Of a stretch of DNA of 64,000 nt, positions 9,759 through 18,097 are shown piece after piece. The stretch is taken from contig NZ_CP017704.1 in assembly GCF_002243645.1 (NCBI RefSeq), forward strand, positions 3,614,001-3,678,000, in the 5' to 3' direction. Source of the stretch: Peribacillus simplex NBRC 15720 = DSM 1321. Its GTDB lineage: Bacteria; Bacillota; Bacilli; Bacillales; DSM-1321. The notes under the pieces are model-generated. The model worked only from the letters and a program-made list of their open reading frames with translations. It was not told where the DNA came from and did no database searches. The first letter of the stretch is position 1, and every line of letters starts with the position of its first letter. The translations under genes and the position numbers were made by a program.

Positions 9759-10093
9759 TGGTTTCACCCCCTTATTGTTATTATTAACCAGAGAACGTAC
9801 GTTTGTCAAAAGAATACTTTGGTTTAGGCCAACCGCCATTCATCTCCCCCTTACCGTTGGGCTCTCCCCCTTCACACGCTTGAAGAGGGAGTCTTCTGGC
9901 GGGAAATGATAAATTGTTCTTAACACTTAGAAATCCGTCGTGAGTCCAGTTTCTTAATAAGAAAATAGGTATGGCAAAAACGGTTAAAAAAGAAAAAAAT
10001 GCTGCTGACCGCAATTATTAACCAACTGGATAAAAAATCTTTGCCAGCATGGATCATGAATTTCACCAATAGTTGAAAAAGGAGACAAGATGA

Positions 10094-10462
10094 ATGGAAA
10101 GTGAATCTTCATTGTTAAAAGAGCATTTGTATCAGCTGGAGGAGAAATTGTTAAAATCTGAAGTCCGTACATCTCCAGAAGAGCTTTCATTATTATTGAA
10201 AGATGATTTCTTTGAGTTCGGCAGTTCGGGTAACATATGGTCTAAAAGCGACTTTTTGGGGCAAGAGGGAGCCGGAGCGGTGAAAATGACACTAAGTCAA
10301 TTTGATATGCATCAATTGTCTAATGATACCGTGTTAACTACTTACCGGATTTTTGATGAAGGTAAAGTGGAACATACTCTAAGGAGTTCAATCTGGAAAT
10401 GTACGAACGGAAGATGGCAAATGTTTTTTCATCAAGGCACAAAAACGAAAGGGCCCCGTTAA
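10094..10462 (+). CDS. DUF4440 / NTF2-like small protein
   Basis: This 122-residue cytoplasmic protein resembles DUF4440 (SnoaL/NTF2-like fold). Features are LYQLEEKLL, SPEELSLLLKDDFFEFGSSG, and a C-terminal SSIWKCTNGRWQMFFHQGTK typical of the fold's last strands. AAAGGAG precedes the ATG by about ten bases. Members of this family are often small hydrolases or ligand-binding proteins of unknown role. It is monocistronic. Confidence 0.65.
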   Translation: MESESSLLKEHLYQLEEKLLKSEVRTSPEELSLLLKDDFFEFGSSGNIWSKSDFLGQEGAGAVKMTLSQFDMHQLSNDTVLTTYRIFDEGKVEHTLRSSIWKCTNGRWQMFFHQGTKTKGPR

Positions 10463-10555
10463 GCCTATTATTTATAAAAATAAATATCATAAAAGAGCGT
10501 TAGTCAAATGAGTTTTGTTTGCTTGAAAGATATTTCAATAAAATGATAGGGGTGG

Positions 10556-11029
10556 ATGAAGTTGATCTTTCGGACCATTGATACGGACTAAGATAAAGAT
10601 ATTATCATTAAATTCAGGAAAGATTCCTTTGTTGTAAGTTTTGGATCTGAAGATGGTTTTGGAGATGAAAATACATATCTGCAACGAATGAAAGAACGGG
10701 TCCGCAAATTTCCGGATGGACAAGTGATCATTGAAAAGGACCAAGAACCGATTGGACAAATGGAACTTCAAATTCGGGAATATGAAGGAACCGAGATTGG
10801 CTATGTGAATCTATTTTATCTTATTCCCGAACACCGCAGCAAAGGCCTTGGCAAGGAATTGGTTCGCTACGCAGAAAGATTTTTCAGGCAATTTAATGTA
10901 TCCGAATATCATTTAAGGGTTTCTCCGGATAATCAAAGGGCGATTCGTTTATATACGAATACAGGCATGATGAAGATAAGCGAAGAAAATGAAAAATACC
11001 CAGTATGGAGAATGAGCAAATCATTATAA
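10556..11029 (+). pseudogene. GNAT acetyltransferase interrupted by an in-frame TAA at codon 12
   Basis: A reading frame starts at ATG 10556 (preceded by GGGG) and reads MKLIFRTIDTD, then TAA at 10589-10591. It continues in the same frame with DKDIIIKFRKDSF and a complete GNAT domain. The acetyl-CoA loop is in LIPEHRSKGLGKELVRYAE, followed by VSPDNQRAIRLYTNTGM. The residues after the stop fit the family N-terminus, so the stop is likely a recent nonsense mutation of a K or E codon. A shortened product could start at ATG 10688 (113 residues), but that would lose the first strand and helix. Confidence 0.7.
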
Positions 11030-11169
11030 AATATAAATATAAATTATATTAATATAATTAAAAAGCATCAAATCAATATACTGTGAAAATATTTAGAGCG
11101 ATGAAAAATATGGTTGACTTTAGAGAAAATTGAATATATAGTGAAGGACATAATTAAATATAACGTTAA

Positions 11170-11281
11170 TTCTTATCAAGAGATGTGGAGGGACTTGGCC
11201 CTATGATACCTCGGCAGCGGGTTTTTACTTTTGTAAAAATACTGTGCTAATTCCAACGGACGAAAGTTTGAAAGATAAGAA
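11170..11281 (+). promoter_or_regulatory. SAM-I (S-box) riboswitch
   Basis: The closing stem P1 is TTCTTATC (11170-11177) pairing with GATAAGAA (11274-11281). Inside lie the conserved S-box blocks AGAGATGTGGAGGGA, TGGCCC, TATGATACCTCGGCAGC and CTAATTCCAACGGA. These are the SAM-I core with its kink-turn and pseudoknot segments. It precedes the methionine importer operon, so high SAM should shut off transcription. Confidence 0.93.
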
Positions 11282-11330
11282 GGAGCTTTTCTTAGATAAT
11301 TAATTTAAGAGTTTACTCTTTTTTATGTCT

Positions 11331-11376
11331 AAAAGAGGCCTCTTCTGTCTGATGACGGAAGAGGCCTCTTTTGTTT
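11331..11376 (+). terminator. Riboswitch-controlled terminator
   Basis: A perfect 15-bp stem, AAAAGAGGCCTCTTC with its complement (11331-11345 and 11358-11372), ends in TTTTG. It lies 50 bp after the S-box aptamer. A smaller AAGAG/CTCTT hairpin with six T lies between, at 11307-11325. One or both form the expression platform. Confidence 0.75.
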
Positions 11377-11416
11377 ATTCAAAATGTATATGGTTATTTG
11401 GAGAATTGGTGCAGTT

Positions 11417-11458
11417 ACTCGTGAGTTTCGCACTCTTACTCATGAATTTCGCAGAATT
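11417..11458 (-). repeat. Two units of a 21-bp dispersed repeat
   Basis: ACTCGTGAGTTTCGC at 11417 recurs as ACTCATGAATTTCGC at 11438, exactly 21 bp apart. It is the reverse-strand version of the nine-unit array at 24.9-25.1 kb. Confidence 0.6.
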
Positions 11459-11541
11459 TAACCCTATCATTATGAAACTTTGCAAAGCTCTTCTCTCTGG
11501 ATAATGAATTCGTACAAATAAACAGCATGGGGGGAGATTGG

Positions 11542-12564
11542 ATGATTGAGTTTCAAAATGTTAAAAAGGTTTATCAAACAAAGAAACAGACTGTTGAGGC
11601 TTTGAAGGGCATTAATTTGACAGTGGAAAAGGGGGATATATTCGGTGTAGTCGGTTATAGCGGGGCCGGGAAAAGTACGTTGATCAGGTTGGTCAATTTG
11701 CTTGAACATCCTTCAGATGGGCAGGTGATTGTTGGGGGCAAGGATTTAACCAAATTGAACCCGAAGGAATTGCGGGCTGAAAAGAAAAAAATCGGGATGA
11801 TCTTTCAGCATTTCAATTTGCTAAATTCAAAGACTGTTTTTGATAATATTGCCATGCCGCTGGTTTTGTCCGGAACTCCGGGTAATGAAATAAAAAAGCG
11901 GGTAGGCGAGCTGTTGGAGTTCGTTGGCTTATCAAGCAAAGCAAAGAGTTATCCGGAACAATTGTCCGGCGGTCAAAAGCAGCGGATCGGCATTGCGAGA
12001 GCATTGGCTACCAATCCATCGATCTTATTGTGTGATGAAGCTACATCGGCATTGGATCCACAAACAACGAGTGCAGTTCTGCAGCTCTTAAAAAAGATTA
12101 ATAAAGAATACAATATTACCATTCTGCTAATTACACATGAGATGTCTGTAATTAGGGAAATTTGCAATAAGGTAGCGGTCATGGAGGGCGGTTGCGTCGT
12201 TGAACAAGGTTCTGTTTTCGAAGTTTTTGCCAAACCGCAAACGGATATTGCAAAAAACTTCGTGAGAACGGTCATACATGACGAGATTCCACAAAGTTTC
12301 TTAAAAAGCATAGGGTCCCACATTCCGATTATTTGGAAAATTAATTTTATTGGGACTACTTCTGGCACTCCTTTACTTTCAACCATCTCGAAGAAATATG
12401 ATGTTCATTTAAGTGTATTATCAGCCAATATTTCTGAAATTCAGGAAACGCCTTTTGGGAATTTGATCATCGAAGTGACAGGGAACAAAAATGAGGTGGA
12501 CAAGGCTTATCAATATATTAAAGATGAGGGGATTCTCGTCCAGGAGGTGCAGATAAATGGGTAA
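11542..12564 (+). CDS. metN: Methionine ABC transporter ATP-binding protein
   Basis: This 340-residue ATPase has Walker A GYSGAGKST, signature LSGGQKQRIGIARAL, Walker B ILLCDEATSALDP and the H-loop in LLITHEMSVI. The C-terminal ~90 residues form a NIL regulatory domain (from IPIIWKINFIG onward), which in MetN binds methionine and mediates trans-inhibition. The start at 11542 follows GGGGGAGA; an earlier ATG at 11527 overlaps that site. It lies under SAM-I control and overlaps metI by 8 bp. Confidence 0.93.
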   Translation: MIEFQNVKKVYQTKKQTVEALKGINLTVEKGDIFGVVGYSGAGKSTLIRLVNLLEHPSDGQVIVGGKDLTKLNPKELRAEKKKIGMIFQHFNLLNSKTVFDNIAMPLVLSGTPGNEIKKRVGELLEFVGLSSKAKSYPEQLSGGQKQRIGIARALATNPSILLCDEATSALDPQTTSAVLQLLKKINKEYNITILLITHEMSVIREICNKVAVMEGGCVVEQGSVFEVFAKPQTDIAKNFVRTVIHDEIPQSFLKSIGSHIPIIWKINFIGTTSGTPLLSTISKKYDVHLSVLSANISEIQETPFGNLIIEVTGNKNEVDKAYQYIKDEGILVQEVQING

Positions 12565-13228
12565 TACGCTTTGGGGAATGGAAATAACGGCAGACCAGCT
12601 GTCGACAGCTTTCGGTGACACACTTTATATGGTAGCCATCTCATTGGTATTTTCCGGATTGATTGGGCTTCCGCTCGGTATCCTGCTTGTCATTACAAGA
12701 AAGGGTCACATCCTGGAGAATAAATGGATCTTTAATGTATTGAACCCGGTCATCAATATATTGCGGTCGGTTCCTTTCATCATCTTGCTTGTAGCACTTA
12801 TTCCGTTTACCAGAATGATTGTCGGCAGTGCGATTGGAACGAATGCGGCCATTGTTCCGCTAATCTTTTACGCGGCTCCTTATATTGCCCGGCTTGTGGA
12901 GAACTCCCTGTTGGAAGTGGACAAAGGGATCATCGAGGCAGCTCAGGCGATGGGAGCTACGACATGGCAAATCATTTATCGCTTTTTGATTCCCGAGGGA
13001 CTTAGTTCGTTGATCCTTACATTTACAACAGCGACAATCGGGCTTGTCGGATCTACGGCCATGGCAGGTGCCGTCGGTGCAGGCGGGGTCGGAGATCTAG
13101 CTTTGGCTTACGGTTATCAAAGGTTCGATACGATGACGATGGTCGTCACAGTGGCGGCGCTCGTGATCATCGTTCAATTATTGCAATCCACCGGGAATTT
13201 TATTTCAAGAAAAATCAGAAGAAGATAA
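12557..13228 (+). CDS. metI: Methionine ABC transporter permease
   Basis: This 223-residue permease has about five membrane segments and the EAA coupling motif in IIEAAQAMGATTWQIIYRFLIPEG. The N-terminal segment AFGDTLYMVAISLVFSGLIG and LRSVPFIILL are typical of MetI. It overlaps the 3' end of metN and is followed 21 bp later by metQ, consistent with one operon. Confidence 0.93.
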   Translation: MGNTLWGMEITADQLSTAFGDTLYMVAISLVFSGLIGLPLGILLVITRKGHILENKWIFNVLNPVINILRSVPFIILLVALIPFTRMIVGSAIGTNAAIVPLIFYAAPYIARLVENSLLEVDKGIIEAAQAMGATTWQIIYRFLIPEGLSSLILTFTTATIGLVGSTAMAGAVGAGGVGDLALAYGYQRFDTMTMVVTVAALVIIVQLLQSTGNFISRKIRRR

Positions 13229-13249
13229 AAATAACAGGAGGTAGGAGAA

Positions 13250-14122
13250 ATGAAGAAAATCTTATTAACGATCATGGTATTGGTATTGGCCATCGTGGCT
13301 GCAGGATGCGGGAAAGAAGAAGGTGCATCAGGCGGTTCGGATGATGTGAAAACAGTAAAAGTCGGTGTCAGCAGCGGGGATACGAGAACATGGGAATACA
13401 TTGTCGACATAGCGAAAGAGGAAGGTCTTAATATCGAACTGGTCACTTTCAATGATTATATCCAACCGAACCTTGCGTTAAGTGAAGGTGAAATCGATGC
13501 CAATTCATTCCAAACGGTCGCTTACTTCGATGAATTCGTTCAAGACCAAAATCTGAAATTAGAGGCTATCGGGTCGACTGTCATTGCGCCTATGGGCCTT
13601 TATTCGAAAAAACATAAAGATCTCAAGGATCTTCCGGATGGCGCTACGATTGCCGTTCCGAATGAAGCAACAAACTTTGGCCGTGCATTACTCCTTCTTC
13701 AGGAAGCTGGATTGATTACATTGAAAGAGGAATTCAATGGATCGGGATCATTGGAAATCATTAAGGAAAATCCGAAAAACTTGAAAATCCAACCTGTTGC
13801 TGCCGGCAATACACCGCGTCTATTGGATGATGCCGATGCTTCAGCCATCAATAATAACTTTGCCGTTGAAGCAGGCCTTACTTTAAAAGATTCTTTATTC
13901 CATGAAAGCAAAACGGCGAAACCATATATTAATATCATTGCGGTTAAAAAGGGTAATGCCGATCGTCCTGAGCTGCAAAAATTAGTGAAGCTTTATCAAT
14001 CGAAAAAAGTGGAGGCATTCATTGAAAAAACGTTTGAAGGAAACACGATTCCTGCATATGTTTCAGTAGATGAATTAGTGAATTACCAGGATGCTTGGAC
14101 AAAACCAGCTAATGAAAAGTAA
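13250..14122 (+). CDS. metQ: Methionine ABC transporter substrate-binding lipoprotein
   Basis: This 290-residue NlpA/MetQ family lipoprotein has the lipobox VAAGC with Cys20. Conserved parts include the SxGDTRTWEYIVDIAKEEG region, VTFNDYIQPNLALSEGEID, NSFQTVAYFDEF, and IAVPNEATNFGRALLLLQ. AGGAGGT precedes the ATG. It delivers methionine (possibly D-methionine or its derivatives) to MetNI. Confidence 0.93.
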   Translation: MKKILLTIMVLVLAIVAAGCGKEEGASGGSDDVKTVKVGVSSGDTRTWEYIVDIAKEEGLNIELVTFNDYIQPNLALSEGEIDANSFQTVAYFDEFVQDQNLKLEAIGSTVIAPMGLYSKKHKDLKDLPDGATIAVPNEATNFGRALLLLQEAGLITLKEEFNGSGSLEIIKENPKNLKIQPVAAGNTPRLLDDADASAINNNFAVEAGLTLKDSLFHESKTAKPYINIIAVKKGNADRPELQKLVKLYQSKKVEAFIEKTFEGNTIPAYVSVDELVNYQDAWTKPANEK

Positions 14123-14168
14123 TGGTGAGAACAAAGAAATCGATTCAAGAAAAAGGGGAGATAAGAGC

Positions 14169-15371
14169 ATGGCGAGAGAATTAGTGCAGAAGCAGCATCA
14201 GCAGATCATTGAAGATCACATCGACCTTCATTCCAAATTATATATCGAAACGAGTCAAGCCATTCATGCCAAACCCGAAATTGGGAATCAAGAGTTCTTC
14301 GCTTCGGATACATTAACTGGAATACTTCAAAATGAAGGATTTGAAGTGACCCGCAATATAGCTGGACATGAAACAGGATTCATCGCCAAAAAAACATCTG
14401 CAAAGAAAGGACCCACAATTGCCTTTTTAGCCGAGTATGATGCATTGCCGGGTTTAGGTCATGCTTGCGGCCATAATATTATCGGCACTACGAGTGTTGC
14501 AGCAGGCATTTCCCTGGCTCAAGTGCTGGAGGAAACGGGCGGAGAGGTGATTGTTTTCGGAACACCGGCTGAAGAGGGCGGGCCGAATGGAAGCGCAAAA
14601 GGCAGCTTTGTGAAGCACGGTCTATTTGATGCGGTGGATGCGGCAATTCTTATCCATCCTGGCGGGCAAACGCGTGTCACAAGTCCATTTTTGGCTGTCG
14701 ACCCCCTTGATTTTCATTTTTACGGGAAGTCAGCACATGCAGCAGCTGCACCTGAAGAAGGCGTGAATGCACTTGACGCGGTGATTCAGCTGTTCAATGG
14801 CATTAATGCTTTGCGTCAGCAGCTCCCAGCCGAGGTCAAAATTCACGGAATAATCACCAATGGCGGGGAAGCGCCTAACATCATTCCTGAATATGCTTCT
14901 GCCAGGTTTTACATTAGAGCAACAACATGGAAACTTTGCCAAGAAGTATCCAATAAAATACGTGCTGTTGCCGAAGGGGCAGCACTTGCCACAGGAAGTA
15001 CGGTTAAAGTTGAACGTTTCCAAAATGAAGTACTCGATTTTGTCATTAATCCAGTTCTGGATGATCTGTTAAAAGAAGAACTGGTTCAATTAGGGGAAGA
15101 GGTGGGTCCTCGTAAAGAGAGTGGCTTTGGCTCGACGGATGCAGGTAATGTAAGCCATGTAGTGCCTACAGCACATCCTTATATAAAAATTGGACATGAC
15201 GAGCTGATTGCCCATACGAATGAATTCCGTGACTGTGCCAAATCTCCTGCTGGAGACAAAGCCATCCTGACCGGAGCAAAAGCTCTTGCACTTGCAGGGT
15301 ATAAATTGATTACGGATAAAGATCTGTTGGGTAAAGTGAAAGCAGCATTTCATGAAGCGAAGCAAAAATAA
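14169..15371 (+). CDS. M20-family amidohydrolase in the methionine operon
   Basis: This 400-residue protein belongs to the M20 peptidase/amidohydrolase group (M20D, AbgB/ACY1L2-like). Metal-site motifs are EYDALPGLGHACGHN and TPAEEGGPNGSAKG, followed by the lid dimerisation domain (FYGKSAHAAAAPEEGVNAL). The start at 14169 follows AAAGGGGAG. Its place 46 bp after metQ under the S-box suggests it hydrolyses an imported N-acyl or dipeptidyl methionine derivative; that substrate is inferred from context only. Confidence 0.82.
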   Translation: MARELVQKQHQQIIEDHIDLHSKLYIETSQAIHAKPEIGNQEFFASDTLTGILQNEGFEVTRNIAGHETGFIAKKTSAKKGPTIAFLAEYDALPGLGHACGHNIIGTTSVAAGISLAQVLEETGGEVIVFGTPAEEGGPNGSAKGSFVKHGLFDAVDAAILIHPGGQTRVTSPFLAVDPLDFHFYGKSAHAAAAPEEGVNALDAVIQLFNGINALRQQLPAEVKIHGIITNGGEAPNIIPEYASARFYIRATTWKLCQEVSNKIRAVAEGAALATGSTVKVERFQNEVLDFVINPVLDDLLKEELVQLGEEVGPRKESGFGSTDAGNVSHVVPTAHPYIKIGHDELIAHTNEFRDCAKSPAGDKAILTGAKALALAGYKLITDKDLLGKVKAAFHEAKQK

Positions 15372-15476
15372 ATAAGATGCAGGAAATTTTTTGTTGACTA
15401 CGGAGCACAGAGTTAGTATTATTAGAAATAACAATACCGAGTAAATAAATAGGAATTATAGGTTAATTGACCGGAA

Positions 15477-15521
15477 AACCGGAGACTTTTCTTTCATGTA
15501 AAGAGGTGTCTCCGGTTTTTT
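15477..15521 (+). terminator. Terminator of the metNIQ-amidohydrolase operon
   Basis: The stem AACCGGAGAC (15477-15486) pairs with GTCTCCGGTT (15508-15517), and a run of T follows. It lies 100 bp after the operon's last stop codon. Confidence 0.88.
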
Positions 15522-15590
15522 TGTGAATGAGTAAAGCGAAAGGTTCCGTTTCAATACCGTAGTTGTTCATATAATAAAGGAGGATTTATT

Positions 15591-15797
15591 ATGGGAATAT
15601 TATTACGTAAAGCAATTGAGAAAAAAAGAAACTTCCTAATCAACAAGTTGATTAACAAGGGAGTTTATAAAAAGAATGACATCCATCTATTTGAATTAAC
15701 CTTAACCGATTTAGAGAATGAATATATTAAAATAAGTAAAATCGAAGAGAAGGAATCCGATGATCATTCCCCCTGTCTGAGGGTACATTTCATATAA
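15591..15797 (+). CDS. Fur-regulated basic protein A (FbpA)-like peptide, copy 1
   Basis: This 68-residue protein reads MGILLRKAIEKKRNFLINKL, then GVYKKNDIHLFELTLTDLENEY, the recognisable FbpA domain. In B. subtilis, Fbp peptides act with the sRNA FsrA in the iron-sparing response. AAAGGAGG lies seven bases before the ATG. I see no Fur box immediately upstream, so iron control is not shown here. A shorter paralogue follows 25 bp downstream. Confidence 0.7.
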   Translation: MGILLRKAIEKKRNFLINKLINKGVYKKNDIHLFELTLTDLENEYIKISKIEEKESDDHSPCLRVHFI

Positions 15798-15822
15798 TAT
15801 CAGAATAAAAGGAGAGGGTGAA

Positions 15823-16014
15823 ATGAAGAAGGGCATGGAAGAAAGACGGAAGGAATTAATCTATAAACTTATGATACATACTGTAAATAAAACTGTGGAA
15901 CAGCTTATGAAGTTAACCTTAAAAGAATTGGAAATGGAATATAAAAAGGTTCAAAATGACTGTCATCCCCATAGTGATGCGGGTTCGATACATTGGATCA
16001 ATACAAAACGGTAA
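15823..16014 (+). CDS. FbpA-like peptide, copy 2
   Basis: This 63-residue basic protein is paralogous to the gene before it: EERRKELIYKLMI...TVEQLMKLTLKELEMEYKK matches the FbpA pattern of a basic helix, spacer and LTLxELExEY. The GVYKK turn has degenerated to THTVNKT-like sequence, and the C-terminus differs (HPHSDAG). GGAGAGGGTGAA precedes the ATG. Tandem duplication and divergence is the simplest explanation. Confidence 0.6.
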   Translation: MKKGMEERRKELIYKLMIHTVNKTVEQLMKLTLKELEMEYKKVQNDCHPHSDAGSIHWINTKR

Positions 16015-16033
16015 TTAGGTTGAATGTGGAACT

Positions 16034-16627
16034 TCAATTCATCATAAAAAATTTCATCATGTTGCTAAAGGCTTCTTGAGCTGATTCTATATGATGGTTT
16101 GAGTTGTAAGGGTCACTGAATCCATGTTTTCCGTTGAATTTATGAACTTCGACATTCTTTCTCTCTAAAGCTGAAATTAACTCGTCTACATTAAATGATG
16201 GCTCTTCTAGTGGGAAAAATAACAGTGCAGGGCATCGTGGCGCTAATTCTGCATAATTCCTAATACGGGAACCGTAGTATCCAACTATTCCATCGACACA
16301 TTCTTCCTCACTGCACAGCCATGCTACAGTTGCCCCTGCACTGAATCCAAGGATGAAAATCTTCTGGTATTCATCTTTTATTTCCGATAATATTTCCTTT
16401 ATTTTATGCAAAGCGCCTGTGAAGCCTATGTTCTCCATAAAATGTCGATAAGCAGCTTCCTCTTGGGAATAATCAAAAGGCGTCTCCCGTTCTAGCAAAT
16501 TAGGACAGATGACATCAAAATCCTGATTTGATAATGACTCACAAAAAACCTGCATATGTTGGTTCAGTCCATATATTTCGTGAATGATAATGATGACAGT
16601 ATCGGACTTTTTCTGTATGTGCAGCAT
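16034..16627 (-). CDS. Dienelactone hydrolase-like alpha/beta hydrolase
   Basis: This 197-residue alpha/beta hydrolase has the oxyanion segment IIIHEIYGLNQHM and nucleophile elbow GFSAGA, with Ser as nucleophile. The C-terminal His is in KFNGKHGFSDPYNSNHH and an acid region precedes it. In dienelactone hydrolases the nucleophile is Cys; here it is Ser, so a serine esterase is more likely. GGGAGGTTAAAA precedes the ATG. It is the last of three minus-strand genes but is separately spaced. Confidence 0.7.
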   Translation of the reverse strand: MLHIQKKSDTVIIIIHEIYGLNQHMQVFCESLSNQDFDVICPNLLERETPFDYSQEEAAYRHFMENIGFTGALHKIKEILSEIKDEYQKIFILGFSAGATVAWLCSEEECVDGIVGYYGSRIRNYAELAPRCPALLFFPLEEPSFNVDELISALERKNVEVHKFNGKHGFSDPYNSNHHIESAQEAFSNMMKFFMMN

Positions 16628-16696
16628 TTTTAACCTCCCTAAACTGTGTGGAAATTAAAAACTAGATAGATAAAAGCCAACCAATTCTTTTCATCC

Positions 16697-17080
16697 TTAA
16701 CAATTACAAATCATAAGTACATTACCATCAGGATCTTGAAAGTTAAAATAAGCAAAATCTCCAATACGCTCTATTTCTTTAACAATACATATGTTATTAT
16801 CCTTAATGAATTTATAGGCTTCGTCTATATCCTTTACGTAGAAATTAAACAATACATTGTTGGATGGTTCGAATCTAAAATCAGGATCAAATGTATGGTC
16901 ATCTAACGTTAATCCAGTTTCATATGTTATAGGAATATTGTAAACCGGCGATTCGACAGAATCACTATTATGAGGAATGCCAAGGAGATTACAATACCAT
17001 CCAACTGATTTTTTTAAATCTTTAACATGAATGAAAACATTGTTAACTTTTGGGTAAATAGGAGAATTTATTAATTTCAT
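16697..17080 (-). CDS. VOC-family (glyoxalase/bleomycin-resistance fold) protein
   Basis: This 127-residue single VOC domain has VNNVFIHVKDLKKSVGWYCN at the start and FAYFNFQDPDGNVLMICNC at the end, both standard for the fold. The pairing of a His at the N-terminal strand with late acidic residues suggests possible metal binding. AAAGGTGG precedes the ATG. The substrate is not predictable. Confidence 0.72.
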   Translation of the reverse strand: MKLINSPIYPKVNNVFIHVKDLKKSVGWYCNLLGIPHNSDSVESPVYNIPITYETGLTLDDHTFDPDFRFEPSNNVLFNFYVKDIDEAYKFIKDNNICIVKEIERIGDFAYFNFQDPDGNVLMICNC

Positions 17081-17216
17081 ACTTTTCCACCTTTCGTTGA
17101 ATCTTACCTAAGAATTCAACAAATCTCCATAAAAAACCTTTTTTAATCATTGAGTAGCTGCACAGAAGCGTCCAATGTTTTTAATGCTTGTCAGCCTTTT
17201 CTCCCTGTATATTACA

Positions 17217-17245
17217 TAAAGAAAAGGCTGCCTTAAGACAGCCCT
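17217..17245 (-). terminator. Terminator of the histidine phosphatase gene
   Basis: On the minus strand GGCTG...CAGCC with a seven- to eight-base loop is followed by TTTTCTTT, just after the stop codon at 17251. Confidence 0.75.
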
Positions 17246-17250
17246 TATCG

Positions 17251-17775
17251 TTAGCTATATTCCAGATGCGTAGTACTATTTAAAAATCTTATAAGTTTGT
17301 ATGGATGATCAGTATACTCAAGAAGATGTATTCCTGTATTATGAGAATTGAACCACACATCATTAATTGCGGGTGGTAATTGAAGAAAGCTTTCAATTAT
17401 TTTAGTAATCACCCCTCCGTGGGATATGATGGCAATTCGTTTATAATTTGCACTGTTCTCTCTAATGTAAGAAAGAACATTTTCAGCTCGTAATCTAAAA
17501 TCTAAATTATTCTCCCTATCCTGCATCTCTCGTAAATCTTCCAAGAATGTTACTGGACATTTGATAGTATTTGATAAAGTTTCGGCAGTTTTACTAGCAC
17601 GAAGCAAGGTACTTGACCAAATGTATTCTGGTGGAAACTCTTCCGAGACACGTCTGCACATTTTTTCTACTTGTTCAATTCCCTTAATAGTTAGTGGCAA
17701 ATCAGTAGTTCCTTCGTAATTTTCTTCTAGAAAATCGTCTTCTGACTCACCATGCCGAATTAATAATATCTGCAA
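17251..17775 (-). CDS. Histidine phosphatase family protein (PhoE/GpmB-like)
   Basis: This 174-residue branch-2-like phosphoglycerate mutase-fold phosphatase opens with ILLIRHGESEDDF, the phospho-His motif. It has WSSTLLRASKTAETL with the conserved Arg, and the second catalytic His in IAIISHGGVITKII. The role is probably a small-molecule phosphatase. The start is preceded by GAGGTGAT, about five bases upstream on the minus strand. It is flanked by its own terminator. Confidence 0.8.
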   Translation of the reverse strand: MQILLIRHGESEDDFLEENYEGTTDLPLTIKGIEQVEKMCRRVSEEFPPEYIWSSTLLRASKTAETLSNTIKCPVTFLEDLREMQDRENNLDFRLRAENVLSYIRENSANYKRIAIISHGGVITKIIESFLQLPPAINDVWFNSHNTGIHLLEYTDHPYKLIRFLNSTTHLEYS

Positions 17776-18097
17776 GATATCACCTCGATTTTGTTTATTT
17801 ATTCCAATTTATAATTCTATTCAACTTTAATAAAACCTTTAAAAGAATAAAACTTGAGCTATTAGTTATAATTCTAAACCCTACATTAAAGTTACAAGAT
17901 CGTATCATGTCCTTTTTTCACACGATTAAATGATTGTGGCGCTTTTAACAAGTAAGCTTCAATAAGTTAAGCCTTGAAATAGCAAAACAACCGCGTGACA
18001 AAATTGTAAGATGGTAGCTTAAACTGTTATGAAGAACGATGGAGATTTACTTTCTTTCTCTTTATTATGTAAGAAAAAGAAGAAAGTTGGGAATGAA

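Larger units (their letters stand above)
8469..9990 (-). mobile_element. Solo-TnpB insertion sequence of the IS200/IS605 (IS1341-like) class
   Basis: The element consists of an intact tnpB, a hairpin-rich left flank (about 9830-9920, including paired CTCCC/GGGAG blocks) and a right end. On the minus strand the right end reads GGAATCCCCCACTTC...GTGGCGGGTAGTTCA, a typical right end for this class. No tnpA Y1 transposase is present, so mobility would need a transposase in trans. The right boundary is likely near 8469; the left boundary is not resolved. Confidence 0.7.
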
